Positions 1 through 11,912 of a DNA stretch of 64,000 bases are shown here, in pieces. The notes below the pieces were generated by a model, which saw only the letters and a program-made list of their open reading frames with translations, had not been told where the DNA came from and searched no databases. The stretch comes from Humulus lupulus. Its lineage: Eukaryota > Streptophyta > Magnoliopsida > Rosales > Cannabaceae. A program made the position numbers and the translations under genes. Numbering within the stretch: position 1 is the first letter of the stretch; each line of letters starts with the position of its first letter. The stretch covers positions 218,514,652-218,578,651 of the forward strand of contig NC_084793.1 in NCBI RefSeq assembly GCF_963169125.1, read 5' to 3'.

Positions 1-1793
1 AATAGTACATCAATACAATAACACAACATTACAATAACTTAACAATATAATAACATAGCAGTCTAATAACACAACAGCCTAATAACATATCAACGCCCTT
101 TGCCGATCGGGGTGCGCTATCAGGCACCAAGTTCGCGGTCCTAGTTGAACGGGTGTGTACAACACCCTTGAGGGTCTCGCTCTGGCAGCCTACATTCAAC
201 ATGTTTAACGCTGATCTGGGCCCATTGCCGCTCCCAGCTCTTGCTGATCTTGGCTCTTGCCGATCAGTCATAAACACATGTATGACATAACAAATATAAA
301 CAATACATACAGCGCTATATGTCACATAGCTCTACGGGTACAAAAAAATCTCTTACCTGGTGTCCTGAGCTGACAACCCAAAGCAATCCCGAGCACGACT
401 CCCAATCACGAGTAAGACCTAGTCACAACGTATCAATAAATATCCATCATGATCTAAATCAATTAAAAGCGTTAGGAATAACATACTAGCCTTTGGGACC
501 TCAAAATCTACTAAACTGGGTAGTTGAATCCTTCCCGAGCCTTAACATGTCTGTTCCAAATCTTAAAACTCCAATTTGGTAACTTTCCCTACTTTGAGTC
601 GCGGCATGCCTCTTAGGGCTGCGGTGCACCCACAAGTCAAAGATAAGAGCTCTCTCTGCTGAAGGATGCAGTCTGTGGCATGCCCACCTAGGGCTGCGGT
701 GCCTGGGCCAACTAGAGGCTTCTCAGCCTCTTAAAACACGCGAGCCACAAAACCTGAAAAATAGGGCCGCCGCTCGGGCCTCTAAAACCTAGAAATCTAC
801 CATTTTGTTAGAAGCCAACCTCTCCAAAATCTACACAAATCAGAGCCTAGACCTAGAATTCACTCCACAATTCATACCAATGCAGCATAACTAGTAAAGA
901 TACCCCAAAACTTACCCCACAAACTCATCAAAATCCAAAAATCATAACCTAAACTTCAACCATATAGAACCTCTAAACCACAACAACAACTCCGTAAAGT
1001 CAGCAGTAATTACCAGAAGAAACATAGAAAGAACCTTACCTCAACTACCTCTAGCTTTAATCCCCCTTTGAATTCCAAGCCTTCTCGCTTGAATTTTAGC
1101 AACAAAACTTCCTTAGCCCTTTGAGAGAGAGAGAACCGTGAGGGAGAGAGAGAGTTAAGAGGTTGTGGTGTCTTTCCCCTGTTTTTTGGTCAGTTTTAGA
1201 GTATAGGTTAGCTTAAGTCTATCCCCAGCTGTAAAATACCCAAAATTCCCCGAAGTCTTTCTCTAGTCCTTCAGTGCCACCAAGGGCAATCCCGTCATTT
1301 GCACATCCCGCTAATTCCTCGAGTACTCCTATAAATTCTCATTTAATCCTGACATACCCAAATAATTTCTAGGTATTTATCTGTTACCCAGTAAACCCCA
1401 GGAACATGGCAAGTTCTCAAAATACCCCTAGGCTCACCCCGAGCCGGGTATTTGACCCTGTTGTTACTATTCTGCTAATCTTCTCCCAAGGATCATCTCG
1501 AATCACACATCTCCAATATATCCCCAAAACACTGGGGTCTCACTCAAAATACATGCATATTTACATTTATGCCCTCAGCAGACCAAAATAACCAACATGC
1601 CTCTACTCACAAAAATGGGTCCACATGCACATTCAATACACATAAACATGCATGTCTAATTCACATTTCTACATAATTCATTTATAGCACCTCATCACAC
1701 ATAAAATCCATTACTCGCTCAATAATCCCAAATAGGCCCTCCAGGCACTGTAGTGAAGGCACTCAGCCTTAATATCAAATTTGGGATGTTAAA
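1..1793 (-). repeat. LTR remnant A0 (family A), cut by window start
   Basis: Read on the minus strand, this starts near 1793 and matches the beginning of the family A LTRs at 23254, 29621 and 52394: a short block ending in a TAAGG-like motif, then a block reading GCCTGGAGGG. Other shared blocks, also reversed, include a CAGGTAAGAG-like motif near 350 and the G/C-rich GCAGCCCTAGG blocks near 600-770. Its terminal CA has decayed to AA. It truncates the RT gene of copia element J at 1794. The other end lies outside the window, so solo LTR versus full element cannot be decided. The short ORFs inside it are not credible genes. Confidence 0.7.
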
Positions 1794-3087
1794 ATATAAA
1801 CCTCCTTCTTGAGATCTGCATTTCAGAATGTCATTTTGACATCCATTTAGTGAACATAAATGTCATATATATATGATAAGGCAAATAACAATCTAATTGA
1901 AATTATTCTTGCTACAAATGCATATGTGTTAAAATAAATATTCCCTCATTTTGCTTGAATCCCTTGGCTACTAATTTAGCCTTAAATGTTTGTATAGTGC
2001 CATCGATATGATATTTTCTTCTAAATACCCATTTGCACCCAATTGGTATAGAAAAATTTACAAGTGTGGTTAGAGATAATTGAATCCATTTCATCATTTT
2101 ATTGCCTCCGTCCAAAAAGCAGAGTCTCTTGAGGACATAGCTTCTTTGAAGGTTTTGGGATCATCTTCTAATTGAATTACTATTGGATATTGCCAAGTAA
2201 CTTCCTCATTATTTCCTTCTATAAGATATAGTGTCTACTTGAGACAATTTCTCACTTGATCCAAAGTCTTTCAGCATTTTGCTTCTTCTAGGTAATAAAA
2301 GTTGCTCACCAACCATTTGAAGAGTCTCATCTGGAGGCTCTCTAATTTGAATAGGTTCTTTTGATTTGTTTGCCATGTTATCAAACTTAACCTCTCTTGA
2401 TTCAATTATCACATTAGACTTCAAGTCTAACAATCAATAAGCATTGTTATTTGAGGCATATCCCATTAATGCACATCTTATTGCCCTTGGAATCGACTTG
2501 GTCCTTTTAGGATTCATGCTCTTGCAATAAGCAAGACACACCCACACTTTAAGATAACAAATATCTGGTTTCTTTCTTTTTCATAACTCATATGGAGATA
2601 TATTATTTTTCTTCATGGGAATACCATTAAAAATATGACATACATATAATAAGGCTTCATCCTACAAATTAAAACTTAATTTTTAATGTAATAGCATAGC
2701 ATTAATCATCTCAAGAAATGTTCTATTTTTTCTTTTAGCTATACCATTTTGTTGTGGAGTATATGGGCTGGTACATTCATGTATTATTCCATGCTCTTAA
2801 CGAAATAAGTTGAAATCATTTGAGAAATATTCACCATCCCTATCAGTTCTAAGCACTTTTATTTTCCTTTTTAATTGATTTTCAAATTTTACTTTATAAG
2901 CTTTAAGCACACTAAATGCTTCATCTTTGTTCTAAAGCAAATAAACATATGTGAGCATATAGCAATCATCTATGAAAGTAATAAACTATCAACTTCCTCC
3001 TCTAGTCAAAATGCAATTTAGTTCACATAAATCACTATGTATCAAATCCAATAAGTTTGAATTTCTATAAACACTTGGAAAATGTTT
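1794..3087 (-). pseudogene. Copia J integrase to RT N-terminus, degenerate
   Basis: Minus-strand translation gives decayed integrase core and C-terminal region (about 2209-3087), including the block VIIESREVKF that is also present in copia L. This is followed by the RT entrance with GCKWVFRRKYHIDGT and KLVAKGFKQNEG (1912-2115), and then a decayed MDVK...NADL...EVY block near 1800-1850. Many stop codons interrupt it, and RT is cut off by LTR A0 at 1793. Identity rests on this conserved RT entry motif and on collinearity with copia L. Confidence 0.8.
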
Positions 3088-3780
3088 CTAAATCATTTTA
3101 GATTTTACACATAGTTCACATTTATCATGCTCCACATTATCAAAATTAATCAATCCACATTTAATTTCTCTTATGGTGTTAAATTCTATATGTGCAAGTC
3201 TAACATGCCACAATGTAATAGAATTTGAGTCAAGCATATAACAAGAAGAAGTAGAAGATTTATTGTTCATATCATCAATTGAGGTGCAATGTTTAAACAT
3301 GCTACCACAAGCATGTCCATTCCCCACAAAAACATTTCCCTTTGACAAAGTAAGCTTGCTTGAATCTATCACAAACTTGATTCTCAATTTTCCCATCATA
3401 GTTTCACTTACAAGGTTTCTACTCATTTTCGGTAAATACAAAACATTGGTCAGTAGAACCTTCTTGTCGGAAGTGAAGAATAGATCAATTGCTCCTTTGC
3501 CATTAACCATGCACCTTTTTTCATTGCCCATTTGAATTTCATGCCGTTCATTTGAAGTCTCAAAGTTCTTGAATAAAGATCTATCATAAGTAACATGGAT
3601 TATAGCACAAGTATCATACCACCATCCATTTACATTTCCATGTATGGAAATAATCTCACTTAGAGTTGCTACTAACTCTTCTTCGATTGAATTAGCCCTT
3701 GCCTCATTATTGTGGTTCATCTTGAACCTACAATCCCTTGCAAAGTGGCCATTCTTACCACACACAAATCAAGGTCCTTT
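3088..3780 (-). pseudogene. Copia J zinc knuckle, protease and GAG-pre-integrase
   Basis: An open stretch of 225 residues. It begins inside a CX2CX4HX4C zinc knuckle (CGKNGHFARDC visible). The first knuckle cysteine codon, just upstream, is now a stop (TGA). The protease block follows with GWWYDTCAIIHV, so the usual D-S/T-G active-site triad reads D-T-C. The end carries the GAG-pre-integrase HHCC-type module (WHVRLAHIEF, then CELCVKSKM). In a live element this would be part of one gag-pol polyprotein. See copia L for the same DTC variant. Confidence 0.85.
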
Positions 3781-3852
3781 GGAACTCTTGAATTGACCTT
3801 TATTCTTCGTAGGCCCCAAGGGTTTGTAACCCTTGCCTTTATTCTTCCCAAT

Positions 3853-4565
3853 TCATTTTCTTTTGTTGTTGTTGGGAGGTTTAGCCATTACTTTGGCTTT
3901 AGAAGTCTCTCCATTATACCCTTCCACGTTCTTATCTCTTGAACGAGATTCCTCCTTAATCCTTAAGTCTTTGAGAATTTTGTCCAAGAAAATCTCCTCA
4001 TTCTTGTGGAGGATATTCTTTCCATAGCCCCTCCAAGATTGAGGTAACTTGGATATAATCACACCAACAAGGAATTGTTCGAGTAATACAATATTAAGGG
4101 TAGACAGCTTATTTACAATAATTTTGTAATTTATAAATTTGTGTTATAAGGGGTTTCATATCATAAAATTTAAATTCCATATATTGAGTAATAAGGAACT
4201 AATTTGTACCTTTTTTCTTTCGCTTTGTACTTATTCTCCAATTCTTCCCAATTCTCCTTAGTAGTCTCTGTGTTGGTGTAGAGATCATACAACTGGTCAG
4301 AAAGAACATTGAGAATGTGACACCCACATATAAGTTGATCTTCTTCACGTTTCTTCCTTTCTTTGATGACTTCTTGAGTGTCATCCTCATTAGCGGGTTC
4401 TATGGCATTTAGATCCTTATATAGAACGTACAACACATTCAGAGTAGTTAGAAAAATGCTAATATTGTCTTGCCAAGGAACAAAGTTAGTTCCATCAAAT
4501 CTATCAAATCTAACAAAGTCTTGTGTCATGAAATTCAAAGTCGAAATCAAAGATGATTCTTCCAT
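3853..4565 (-). pseudogene. Copia J gag (UBN2-type capsid)
   Basis: The start ATG at 4565 gives MEESSLISTLNF, then RFDGTNFVPW, the typical N-terminus of copia gag (UBN2 family). The first frame runs to about 4170. After a degenerate stretch a second frame (3853-4062) continues with LPQSWRGYGKNILHKNEEI, the conserved central gag block. The parallel start in copia L (near 29056, MEES) supports this start codon. It encoded the nucleocapsid/capsid protein; at least one frameshift inactivates it. Confidence 0.8.
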
Positions 4566-4703
4566 GATGATGTCTCTTAAATATAAGAGAATTTGAATGT
4601 TTGGAGAGAGTGAGATTACACCACCACAATCATAAAATTCTACATGCAATTAATCTTGATAAAGTCCAATTAATGATTGAGATAGAGAATGCAACCCTAA
4701 AAT

Positions 4704-5434
4704 TGTTGGATATTCTTGAAAGCTTCAAACCTTTGTTAGAACACCACTTGAAACTTCTTCTTCTTTGATAAGAATCAAAACCAAGGCTTATACACGATGA
4801 GTATCACTATGAAAATTCTATATTTCCTAGCCCTTGATGAATGCTTAAGGCTTTCTCTAATAAGAAATGGGAATTGAGATTGAACAAGCCTTAAAATTCA
4901 CAAAGACACACACTTTCTATATGAATTTCTTGGAGAAAACTTGTAATATTGAGAGCTAGAGAGAGAAAGAGGTTAAAGAGATATTTGAGAGAATGATCAA
5001 GTCTACCAAACTCTATGAGAACCTTTTTATATTGTAGGCATCGTCATTAAGTCTAAACAATAGGATTAGAGCTTTTAAGCACATATTTGGGGCTTGAAAC
5101 AAGTGTTTGTACGGACACGTCGCATGTCTACTAGCAGGCGATATGTTGCCTATTGGGCATCGCCAAAACCCTAGGATTTTAGGCGATGCAATGCCTTCAA
5201 GGTATTAATGCAACGCCATCTACAAAGGTCAAAACTCTCAAAATTAACCTTAAACACCTCGAAATGCTCCCAAGTTTTTTGGGAATCCTTAGATACCTCA
5301 TTGTAAAAAATACAATTTTTAAATGCCTACAATAGAAGCTGAAATTTGACATCTTCACTATGTGAAACCATTTAGTCTGTTATACATAGCTTGTGTAAGA
5401 ACACTTGGACTTTGTATTTTAACCAATCCTAACA
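4704..5434 (-). repeat. 5' LTR of copia J
   Basis: 731 bp bounded by TGTTG on the left and AACA on the right (plus strand), next to the gag start. It aligns with the LTR-like sequence flanking insertion H (left arm up to 7528, right arm 42309-42956), including the internal block GGCTTATACA and the closing TAACCAATC block. It carries a GGCGATATGTTGCC-type imperfect palindrome near 5135-5155. Confidence 0.8.
5025..5031 (-). promoter_or_regulatory. TATA box in copia J LTR
   Basis: The minus strand reads TATAAAA within ATATAAAAAGG, at a position like the TATA boxes of the other LTRs here. This is the expected promoter of the element's genomic RNA. Function is inferred. Confidence 0.5.
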
Positions 5435-6300
5435 AGAGGGCATTGAGGATTTGGTAGGTGTCTCTTGGAGGTATATTTTGGGATTCTGGTCACTATTTTC
5501 TATATCTATGGCGACCATTGTAGTATTGAATATCACTTTCATCATTCCTGTAACCATCCCTATATGTTGGTTGATGACCCCTGTGTTTTTTGTTTCAGGC
5601 TTGGCCACTATTAGCTTCGTCATCTTAAAGACCATCCATGGTTATAGATTGTGGTGCAAGTCACAACCCCCAATTTTTCATAATTATAAGGTCTAGCAGA
5701 TCGATTGTTACGCGATACACCTTGATCATTCTGTCTAGGTGCGTTACGTCAACCATAGCCTGCAACTAACCTTAAATCTTATGGGTATGCTTTTTCTTGA
5801 TATTGAGAAGGCCAATCACTTTCATGAGTAGGCGTAATCTATTCATCAGGTATTAAATTCCTCTGGCTTCTTTCTTGTCAACCATGATTTCCAAGAAGTG
5901 GATCAATGAAATTTCTTGGTTGTAGATTGGATCTATTAGAATGTTGAATTCTACTCCAACGAGGTTGTTGGAAAGAAATACCATTTCCCCTGGGTTGGTC
6001 AATACCTCTCATTGATTGTCGTTGATGAGCCTTAATTGTTTGGTCAGGGTTTTGTGAAACATTCTGTTGCAAATTTTGTTGGACGGGAGGTGCTGGCATT
6101 ATCACTCGGCTTTGAGCCAGTTGGAGAGCTTCTTCGAGGGCCATGAAAACTTCTTTACACATGCAATCAGCCTCCTACGTTGCTCTTCTAGAATCCTCAT
6201 TTGACGTTCCATCTCAGCTTGTTGTTTGGCTAAGGCTTCAGCTATAGCTGCCTGAGTGGCTTCTTGAGTGTCCTGAATGCTAGCCACTTCATCTTACATG
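5435..6300 (-). pseudogene. Gag-like remnant of element K
   Basis: Two overlapping minus-strand frames. 6102-6287 encodes MASIQDTQEATQAAIAEALA followed by a KQQAEMERQMRILEEQRRR-like charged helix, likely a coiled coil. 5878-6162 encodes a Q/N/R-rich tract (VQQNLQQNVSQNPDQ, then RGNGISFQQPRWSR). A third decayed frame continues to 5435. The change of frame near 6130 is a frameshift. This resembles the N-terminal and linker parts of Tat-type gag proteins. No CCHC knuckle or capsid core is visible, so the family call is tentative. Confidence 0.45.
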
Positions 6301-6518
6301 AGGCCCATAGCCTCATGAATCTACTCAACCTCTTGGTGGTGCCTTTTTCCAAATAAACCATCGGGTTGGTATTGAGGTCAATTAGACCCTATGGGGGTAT
6401 TTGTAGTGTATATTGATTGGTACATTGGTCGGTATTCTTTCCCTATACGATTTCATATTTGGTTAAACAAAAATAATAAACATGTTCTTAAGTTCAACTC
6501 TAAACGAGAGAAGTAAAA

Positions 6519-7140
6519 TGTTGACCACCGATTTTGCCGATGACAATAGAGATGAAAGATGATGGTAAATTATGGGTAAACAACAAATAGTTTAAGAACT
6601 GAAATGTAACAAATGACCACAAGAATATATAGTGGTTTGACCCCAAGAATTAGTCATGACCTACATCCACTTGAAACTTTAACTAATGAAAGATTTCTCA
6701 AACACAGGATCAAATGAACAAGATTCAAATGTGGTTCTTGAAAAGGAATAAGAATGCAAAAATGGTAGAGTTTCTGTATGTAAAGTGTGCATAAGAAACT
6801 AAATGAAGTTGTGAGTCTTGTATTTATAGACTCACCGGTGTTACAAAATGAACCTTGGGCGTTAATGAATAGAATATTCCATTAATCACAGAAAAATACA
6901 ATGAAATGACTTAAAAATACATTCAAAACCACTCATCCATAATATACTACTCAAATACAGCATATGTGGCGTTGTACTCAACCAGCGATACATCGAATAG
7001 TGAAATCAAAACATGGTGCCAATACTTGAGCTATGGCATAAGAATTATATGATCGACTGATGAGATGAGGTTGATGTCGTTTGGAATTTTAATTTGACAT
7101 GCCTTGTTTTTTGTTACATGTCCTAATTTTAGGGATTACA
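6519..7140 (-). repeat. 5' LTR of element K
   Basis: 622 bp running from TGTTGACCACC to GGGATTACA on the plus strand. Reversed, its ends resemble those of solo LTR G (52170-55455), which also starts TGTTATCCC-like and ends GTGGTCAACA, so the two families appear related. The TG...CA ends are intact. Confidence 0.6.
6822..6828 (-). promoter_or_regulatory. TATA box in LTR K
   Basis: TATAAAT on the minus strand in the context GAGTCTATAAATACAAG, a good plant TATA box about 310 bp into the reversed LTR. Confidence 0.5.
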
Positions 7141-7434
7141 AGTACTAAGTATTTCCATTATATAAGATATAATATATACTTATATATATGTATCTAATAT
7201 GTTTAATCTTTATATTCACAGACGTAGGTAGTAGTAAGAGAAGGAGGCCTTACCCCCCACCCTGAAATTGTAAAAAATAAAAAATTATATACTATATTTT
7301 ATAATTATCCCTTTTTTTGAAAAATTATACATGCAGCCCCCATTGACAAACATTTTGTTTGGGACAGTGAACTTACACCACCAATCAGGATGAAACATAC
7401 AAAGTAGAAATCCAAAAAATTTAGAAAGAAAAAA
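7141..7434. other. AT-rich spacer, no gene seen
   Basis: Between LTR K and the left arm of LTR I. It contains TA-rich runs (7150-7200) and a C-rich to AT-rich block (7245-7340) resembling a decayed transposon end. No ORF, TIR or TSD could be established. Confidence 0.4.
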
Positions 7435-7528
7435 GTGCAAACCGTAAATCGAAATTCAATCTATGACGAGAAGAAGAACATCACTTGTAACTTCAATGCT
7501 TGGGGAGAAACACCATAAGGCTTATACA
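7435..7528 (-). repeat. Left arm of copia-type LTR I (boundary approximate)
   Basis: The last ~90 bp before LTR H match the first ~95 bp of the copia J LTR, ending at the shared block GGCTTATACA, which is where H inserted. The right arm continues at 42309. The expected TGTTG start is not recognisable, so the left edge is uncertain. Confidence 0.5.
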
Positions 7529-8200
7529 TGTAAGACCCAAAAATACTAAATTGAATTAATGCAGAAATAAAGAGTTTTCATTCAAAAAGACGTCTTAAAA
7601 ATATGTATATAATAAAACTTTTGGGAAGTATGTGCATACTTAAAATAAATACATCCGGCAATAGTTTTAAACATCTAGAGCGAGCCTTAAAATTTAAACA
7701 AACTTTAAACATTAAAAAACACACAACATCCCACAGTCAAGCCACATGTACATCCGGCAAAGTAGACTACAGCTTTAACACTTTACTTTGACATGAAATA
7801 AATTAGAAACTACAAAGTATTTTTTTACAAAACCTTACACGCTATCACTTCAATATGTTAGGAACATTACTGCAAATATTCAAGTAAAAATAAGTTTATT
7901 TTCTTAACAAATTAATTTTCTGAATTTTCTAGGTCAAGTTTTAGGTTTTTAAAAACAGATTTACCCCTTCAACTTGTAAGAGTCATATCTTCATGAACTC
8001 TTAACCTTTTTAAATAATTTAAAAGTAAAAAATCATCTATAGATTCTAAATAATATTAAAATGAGAAAAGAAACTACATAAATAACAAATTTTGTGGAGT
8101 TAGACCCATTGGAAGTCAAATCTCTAAACTACCAACAAGCAAAATTGTTATAGTCCTACGAAAAACTTTAGATTTTCATTTCTATATACAACCTAGCTTC

Positions 8201-8573
8201 TGTTGGGGGTTAGAGGCAAAAACCTTAGTTTTGTATATTAAAACTCAAAACAACAAGCAAGATTAATCTAAACTCAATTGAAGAATATTACAAAGTACAT
8301 AAACACAAATAAACAAAGTGTAGAGTACACCTTTGTTGATGAAGAACTTTGATACATAAAATCATTAGTCTATGATTTTATATGAACCACAAAATGTAAC
8401 AAGGTTTGACACAAATGTAGATTTGTTGTCCAAAAATATATATTCCTAGCCTCCTCCTTGAGATTACTTGAAGCTAAAACAATGGAATGAGATTGGGATT
8501 CATAAACCTTGAACATTCATACAAATAAAACTTTCTTTATGAAGATCTTGAAGAAAACTAGTAATCTTGAAAG

Positions 8574-8613
<40 letters not shown>

Positions 8614-9124
8614 GTTCATTTAGAAAGAGAAACAGAGTGGTGAGTGATCAAGTCACCAATTAACTCAAATGAACCATTTAAATAGTATATGAACCTCATT
8701 AGACTCAACCAATGAGATTAGAGCATTTTAATTTAAATTTTGGAGCCAAAACACATCACTGTACGGATTCGTATGAGCAGCCCAGGTGACACGTCACCTG
8801 GCTCCAAGCGATGCATCACCTAGTTTCAGGTGATGTATTGCCTGGGTGCTCTTTTCAAAGGCGAGCGACAAATCATCTCTAGGAGGCGACACAACGTCGA
8901 TGCCTTTGACTTGGCGCTCAAAAATTTGTTTCAAAACATCCCCAAATGCTCCCAAACATTTTGGGTACTCTTATATACTCCAAAGAAACACTTTGGACAC
9001 AAAAAGATAAATAAAAACCTTTACCGAAAGTCAACTCTCACATTTTGACTATAGTGAAATCATTATGGTTCTTGCACCTCTTCGTGCTTAACCAATTTCC
9101 CCATGTATTTAACTAATCTCAACA
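8201..9124 (-). repeat. 3' LTR of copia L
   Basis: 924 bp, TGTTGGGGG at the left and CTCAACA at the right. It is collinear with the 5' LTR (29117-29235, 40371-41021) but contains about 140 bp near 8770-8910 missing there, including an inverted-repeat cluster with CCAGGTGACACGTCACCTGG (8782-8801). Confidence 0.85.
8574..8613. repeat. (TA)n(GA)n microsatellite
   Basis: A run of TA dinucleotides passes directly into GA dinucleotides inside the copia L 3' LTR. The other LTR has only a GA-rich tract at about 40625-40670, so the TA block expanded after insertion or was lost there. Confidence 0.9.
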
Positions 9125-9137
9125 TTGTCCCACTTGG
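9125..9137 (-). other. Polypurine tract of copia L
   Basis: The minus strand reads CCAAGTGGGACAA directly before the 3' LTR start TGTTGAG. Position and purine content fit the plus-strand primer site for reverse transcription. Confidence 0.6.
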
Positions 9138-9620
9138 TTAAATACATCCTCAATCCTATATCCAAACAATATTAGCGTATAAAATAAAGTACCTTTTGGG
9201 TTTGAAGTTTATCTTAGTGAAAACGCTACAAAGCTTCTACCGAAATGCTAATATATTCTTAAAAGATTAAACCCAACATTCCCACTTTTCATGCTTAGCA
9301 CTTTTCTAGCCTTGTGCTTGATCCATTCATGAGCCATCCAGAGAGAAAACTCCTACTCTCTTGAGAGGCGTCACCACCTCTAGGTTCATAAAGGTGAAAT
9401 TCTTATAGCATCTTTGCTACCTTTAAAGATGTTTGTTATTCTTCAACTTAATTTCATTAAAAGTCTACGGCTAAACCCTCATGTCCGGTAGCAAACAACA
9501 TTAACTCATCATTGATGGGACCTTTAAATTGTTAATGTTGAAACTATTCCCTTATCAATGAATTTTTCTTACCCATTGAACTCTACACTTGATATATACA
9601 AGTTTTGATTTGGGTTGCCA
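9138..9620. other. Copia L noncoding downstream of pol
   Basis: Between the RNase H remnant and the 3' LTR. AT-rich, with no supported ORF; expected 3' untranslated part of the copia L genomic RNA. Confidence 0.5.
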
Positions 9621-10046
9621 TCATTTGAGAATGTATAAGTCATGGAGTTTTAGTCCCTTTTCTCTATTTATAGAGCTCATCAAATCTCTCCTAAGAGGTT
9701 CGGTAAACAGATCAGCTAGGTTCTCACAATATTTGACATATGAAATTGATATGACACTCTTATCAATCAATTCCCTCACATGGTGATGTCTTAGACTTAT
9801 ATGTCTAGAGTTCCCATTATATATATTATTGTAAGCTCTAATCAAAGTAGCATGATTATCACAATGTATTGAAATAGTCGATACATCAACCACAGTTTTC
9901 GGTATCTGCAATATGAGATCTCTTAGCCACTCGGCCTCTTTGTCAGTTGCCGCTAGATCTACAAACTCGGACTCCAAGAATGAGTGACATACACATGTTT
10001 GTTTCTTAGACCCCCAAGAAACGACATCCCCACTAAGGTTGAACAC
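9621..10046 (-). pseudogene. Copia L RNase H
   Basis: A 141-residue open frame with the copia RNase H landmarks: VSWGSKKQ, a SFLESEFVDLA block (the E of the active site), EAEWLRDLI, ISIHCDNHATLIRAYN (active-site D), YNGNSRHISLRHHHVREL and the closing YVKYCENLADLFTEPL. It degrades the RNA strand during reverse transcription. The frame is clean here but separated from RT by stops (10047-10307). Confidence 0.85.
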
Positions 10047-10875
10047 CCAACTGGTTCTGGGGAGATTATCTCCTACACCGGATATCCAACTTGCGTTGGA
10101 ATATCCCTCACGTATCTTAGGAAAGTTAGAATATTGGAGGCATAGCTCGTTGGTCCTTTTAAGGTATTAAAATACTCATTCTACGACCTTCCAATGTGAG
10201 AAACCTGGGTTGCTAGTAAACCTACTTAGTTTACTAATCGCAAATGCAATGTTTGCATTAGTACAATGAGCGACATACATTCAACTCCCAATTACACTTG
10301 CATACTCTTATTGAGCCACAACTATCCCTTCATTTTTTTCAAGCTTTAGACTTGAATCAAAGGGTGTGTTTGCCCCTTTGATATTAAGATGACCAAACAT
10401 GTCAAGAATTTTCTCAACATAATGAGCTTGACCTAAGGCATATCCATTCCCATTCCTTGTAAATTTTATACGTAGAATGGTATAAACCTCTCCAAGGTCC
10501 TTCATCTTAATGGTAGAATATAGAAACCTCTTCGTTTCTATTATGCCTTTCATGTCATTACTTAATATCAACATATCATGAACATATATACACATTAGGA
10601 TGAAATAGTCATCACAAGTCTTAGAGTATAAGAACTTGTCCACACTATAGTGTCTAAAACCATTCGAAAAATTGGCTTCATCAAACTTCTCATTCCATTT
10701 ATATGGTGCTTGTTTTAAACCATATAATGATTTAACAAGCTTACACACCTTATGTTCATTTTCGCTTAGAATAAACCCTTCTGGTTGTTCCATGTACACC
10801 TCCTCTCCGAGGTTACAATTTAGGAATGTCGTCATGACATATACATTTGTTGAACATATAGATTGTGTATTGATG
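10047..10875 (-). pseudogene. Copia L reverse transcriptase, C-terminal two thirds
   Basis: The open frame 10308-10835 carries EEVYMEQPEGF, KSLYGLKQAPYKWN and the catalytic loop as YVHDMLIL, where copia RT has YVDD: the first catalytic aspartate is replaced by histidine. The block KMKDLGEVYTILRIKFTRN follows. The region to 10047 is decayed RT/connection. It starts exactly where element D inserted; the N-terminal part resumes at 26371 (SIRLLFAF...). The SSIHNLY block is joined again when D and one TSD copy are removed. Confidence 0.85.
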
Positions 10876-10880
10876 ATAAG

Positions 10881-11898
10881 TGTTGATGGTAAGAACTCGT
10901 CAACGAATCAAGGTATAAAAACTTAAAGGATCTTGTAAGAATCTATAAACTTAGATGAAATTAGAAAAAACTTTGAGAAACTTAGAGTAGGATTGCAGAA
11001 AAACAATGGAAGAACACTTGTATATTTCTCTTAAGAATGTATGGTATTAAAAGAATTTTCTATACCCCTTCCTTAGAGAAGGAATGTTCTTTTTATAGGC
11101 GAGCACTACTTGCTCTTACTTCATAGTGTTCCCATGGTGACAAAAGTGTGCCTCTGCAGGTTGCAGGTGATCATGGTGCTGGAGAGGTGGTAGTCAGTTC
11201 TGATACATATCAGAGTCCTGCAGGTAATGTTCCAAGTTTTGTACTATTTCATACAACTACTTTTTTGGTACGAATGTCATTAGCATGGTAGTGGAGGCTT
11301 CACCATGTACTATCCTTGTACTATCACTACTTGTCTGGTGTGGACGTTATACTCATGCTCTATCTCCTCTTCCAAGATGTGCTTGTGCTTTAAGCCTCTT
11401 TATATTCTGTTGAGTATCGAACTACTTGTGGCCTTGGTGGAGATACATATGGGAGGCGCACCCTGCTGGTGAGACCTACCCCATAAGATGGGGTTGGGCC
11501 TTGTTAGCAAGGTGCACATATCCAAGAGGTTAGGGAGGCAAAGGCCTCGCAAGATGGCCTATGACAGCGATGCCGACACCAGGAGCAAGGGGTGACTCAA
11601 GAGATCTTAGGTGCGAGGTGGGCATGTGTTACATGATGCTTTCGATGTGAGGCCAGGTGTCTGGAGCTTCCACGTGAGGTGCAACATCAAGTGCTAGTTG
11701 CGCCTCGCGAGATCCTAAGCGTGAGGCCCAGTGGCTAGAGCCTCCGAGGGAGGCGCTAGAGCCTTTGCGCGTGGTGCGAGGTCAGGCGGCTAGAGCCTCC
11801 ACGTGAGGCACTTGGACCACGCAATCATGCCTGCTTGATTTCTTCTTGAGAGACACAAGATGGGGGTACTTTTTTGTTGTGAAGTTTTGGCTTCTACA
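10881..11898 (-). repeat. 3' LTR of gypsy D
   Basis: 1018 bp from TGTTGATGG to GGCTTCTACA. Matches the right LTR of D throughout (start block GTAAGAACTC, GAGGCTTCACC block, closing block) but with many substitutions. The 11440-11830 part is G/C-rich with two to three degenerate repeats of a block containing GCTAGAGCCTCC. Confidence 0.85.
11091..11097 (-). promoter_or_regulatory. TATA box in D 3' LTR
   Basis: TATAAAA on the minus strand (context GCCTATAAAAAGAAC), matching the TATA box at 23238 in the other LTR of D. Confidence 0.5.
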
Positions 11899-11912
11899 CT
11901 TGCCCCCAATCT
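11899..11912 (-). other. Polypurine tract of gypsy D
   Basis: The minus strand reads GATTGGGGGCAAG immediately before the 3' LTR start TGTAGAAGCC. This fixes the coding orientation of D as minus. Confidence 0.6.

Larger units (their letters stand above)
1794..5434 (-). mobile_element. Ty1/copia element J, partial (5' LTR, gag, PR, INT, start of RT)
   Basis: Minus-strand copia element in the order LTR (4704-5434), gag, zinc knuckle, protease, GAG-pre-integrase, integrase and start of RT. It then stops at the A0 insertion. Domain order PR-INT-RT is diagnostic of Ty1/copia. Every domain is broken by stops or frameshifts, so it is a dead copy. It sits inside gypsy-like element K: gag remnants of K resume immediately right of 5434. 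The rest of RT, RNase H and the 3' LTR must lie left of the window. Confidence 0.85.
5435..7140 (-). mobile_element. Gypsy-like element K: 5' LTR and gag remnant, interrupted by copia J
   Basis: The minus-strand order is LTR (7140 to 6519) followed by gag-like sequence (6490 to 5435), after which copia J has inserted. No pol is left in the window, so assignment to gypsy is inferred from the gag style (Q/R-rich, long alpha-helical N-terminus) and from LTR similarity to solo LTR G at 52170. Confidence 0.5.

Noticed and set aside
5429..5696. Two opposing ORFs near 5450-5690
   Set aside because: The plus-strand ORF is hydrophobic only because it is the complement of degenerate gag; no support for a membrane protein.
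7245..7345. C-rich to AT-rich block as a MITE end
   Set aside because: No terminal inverted repeat or TSD could be found.
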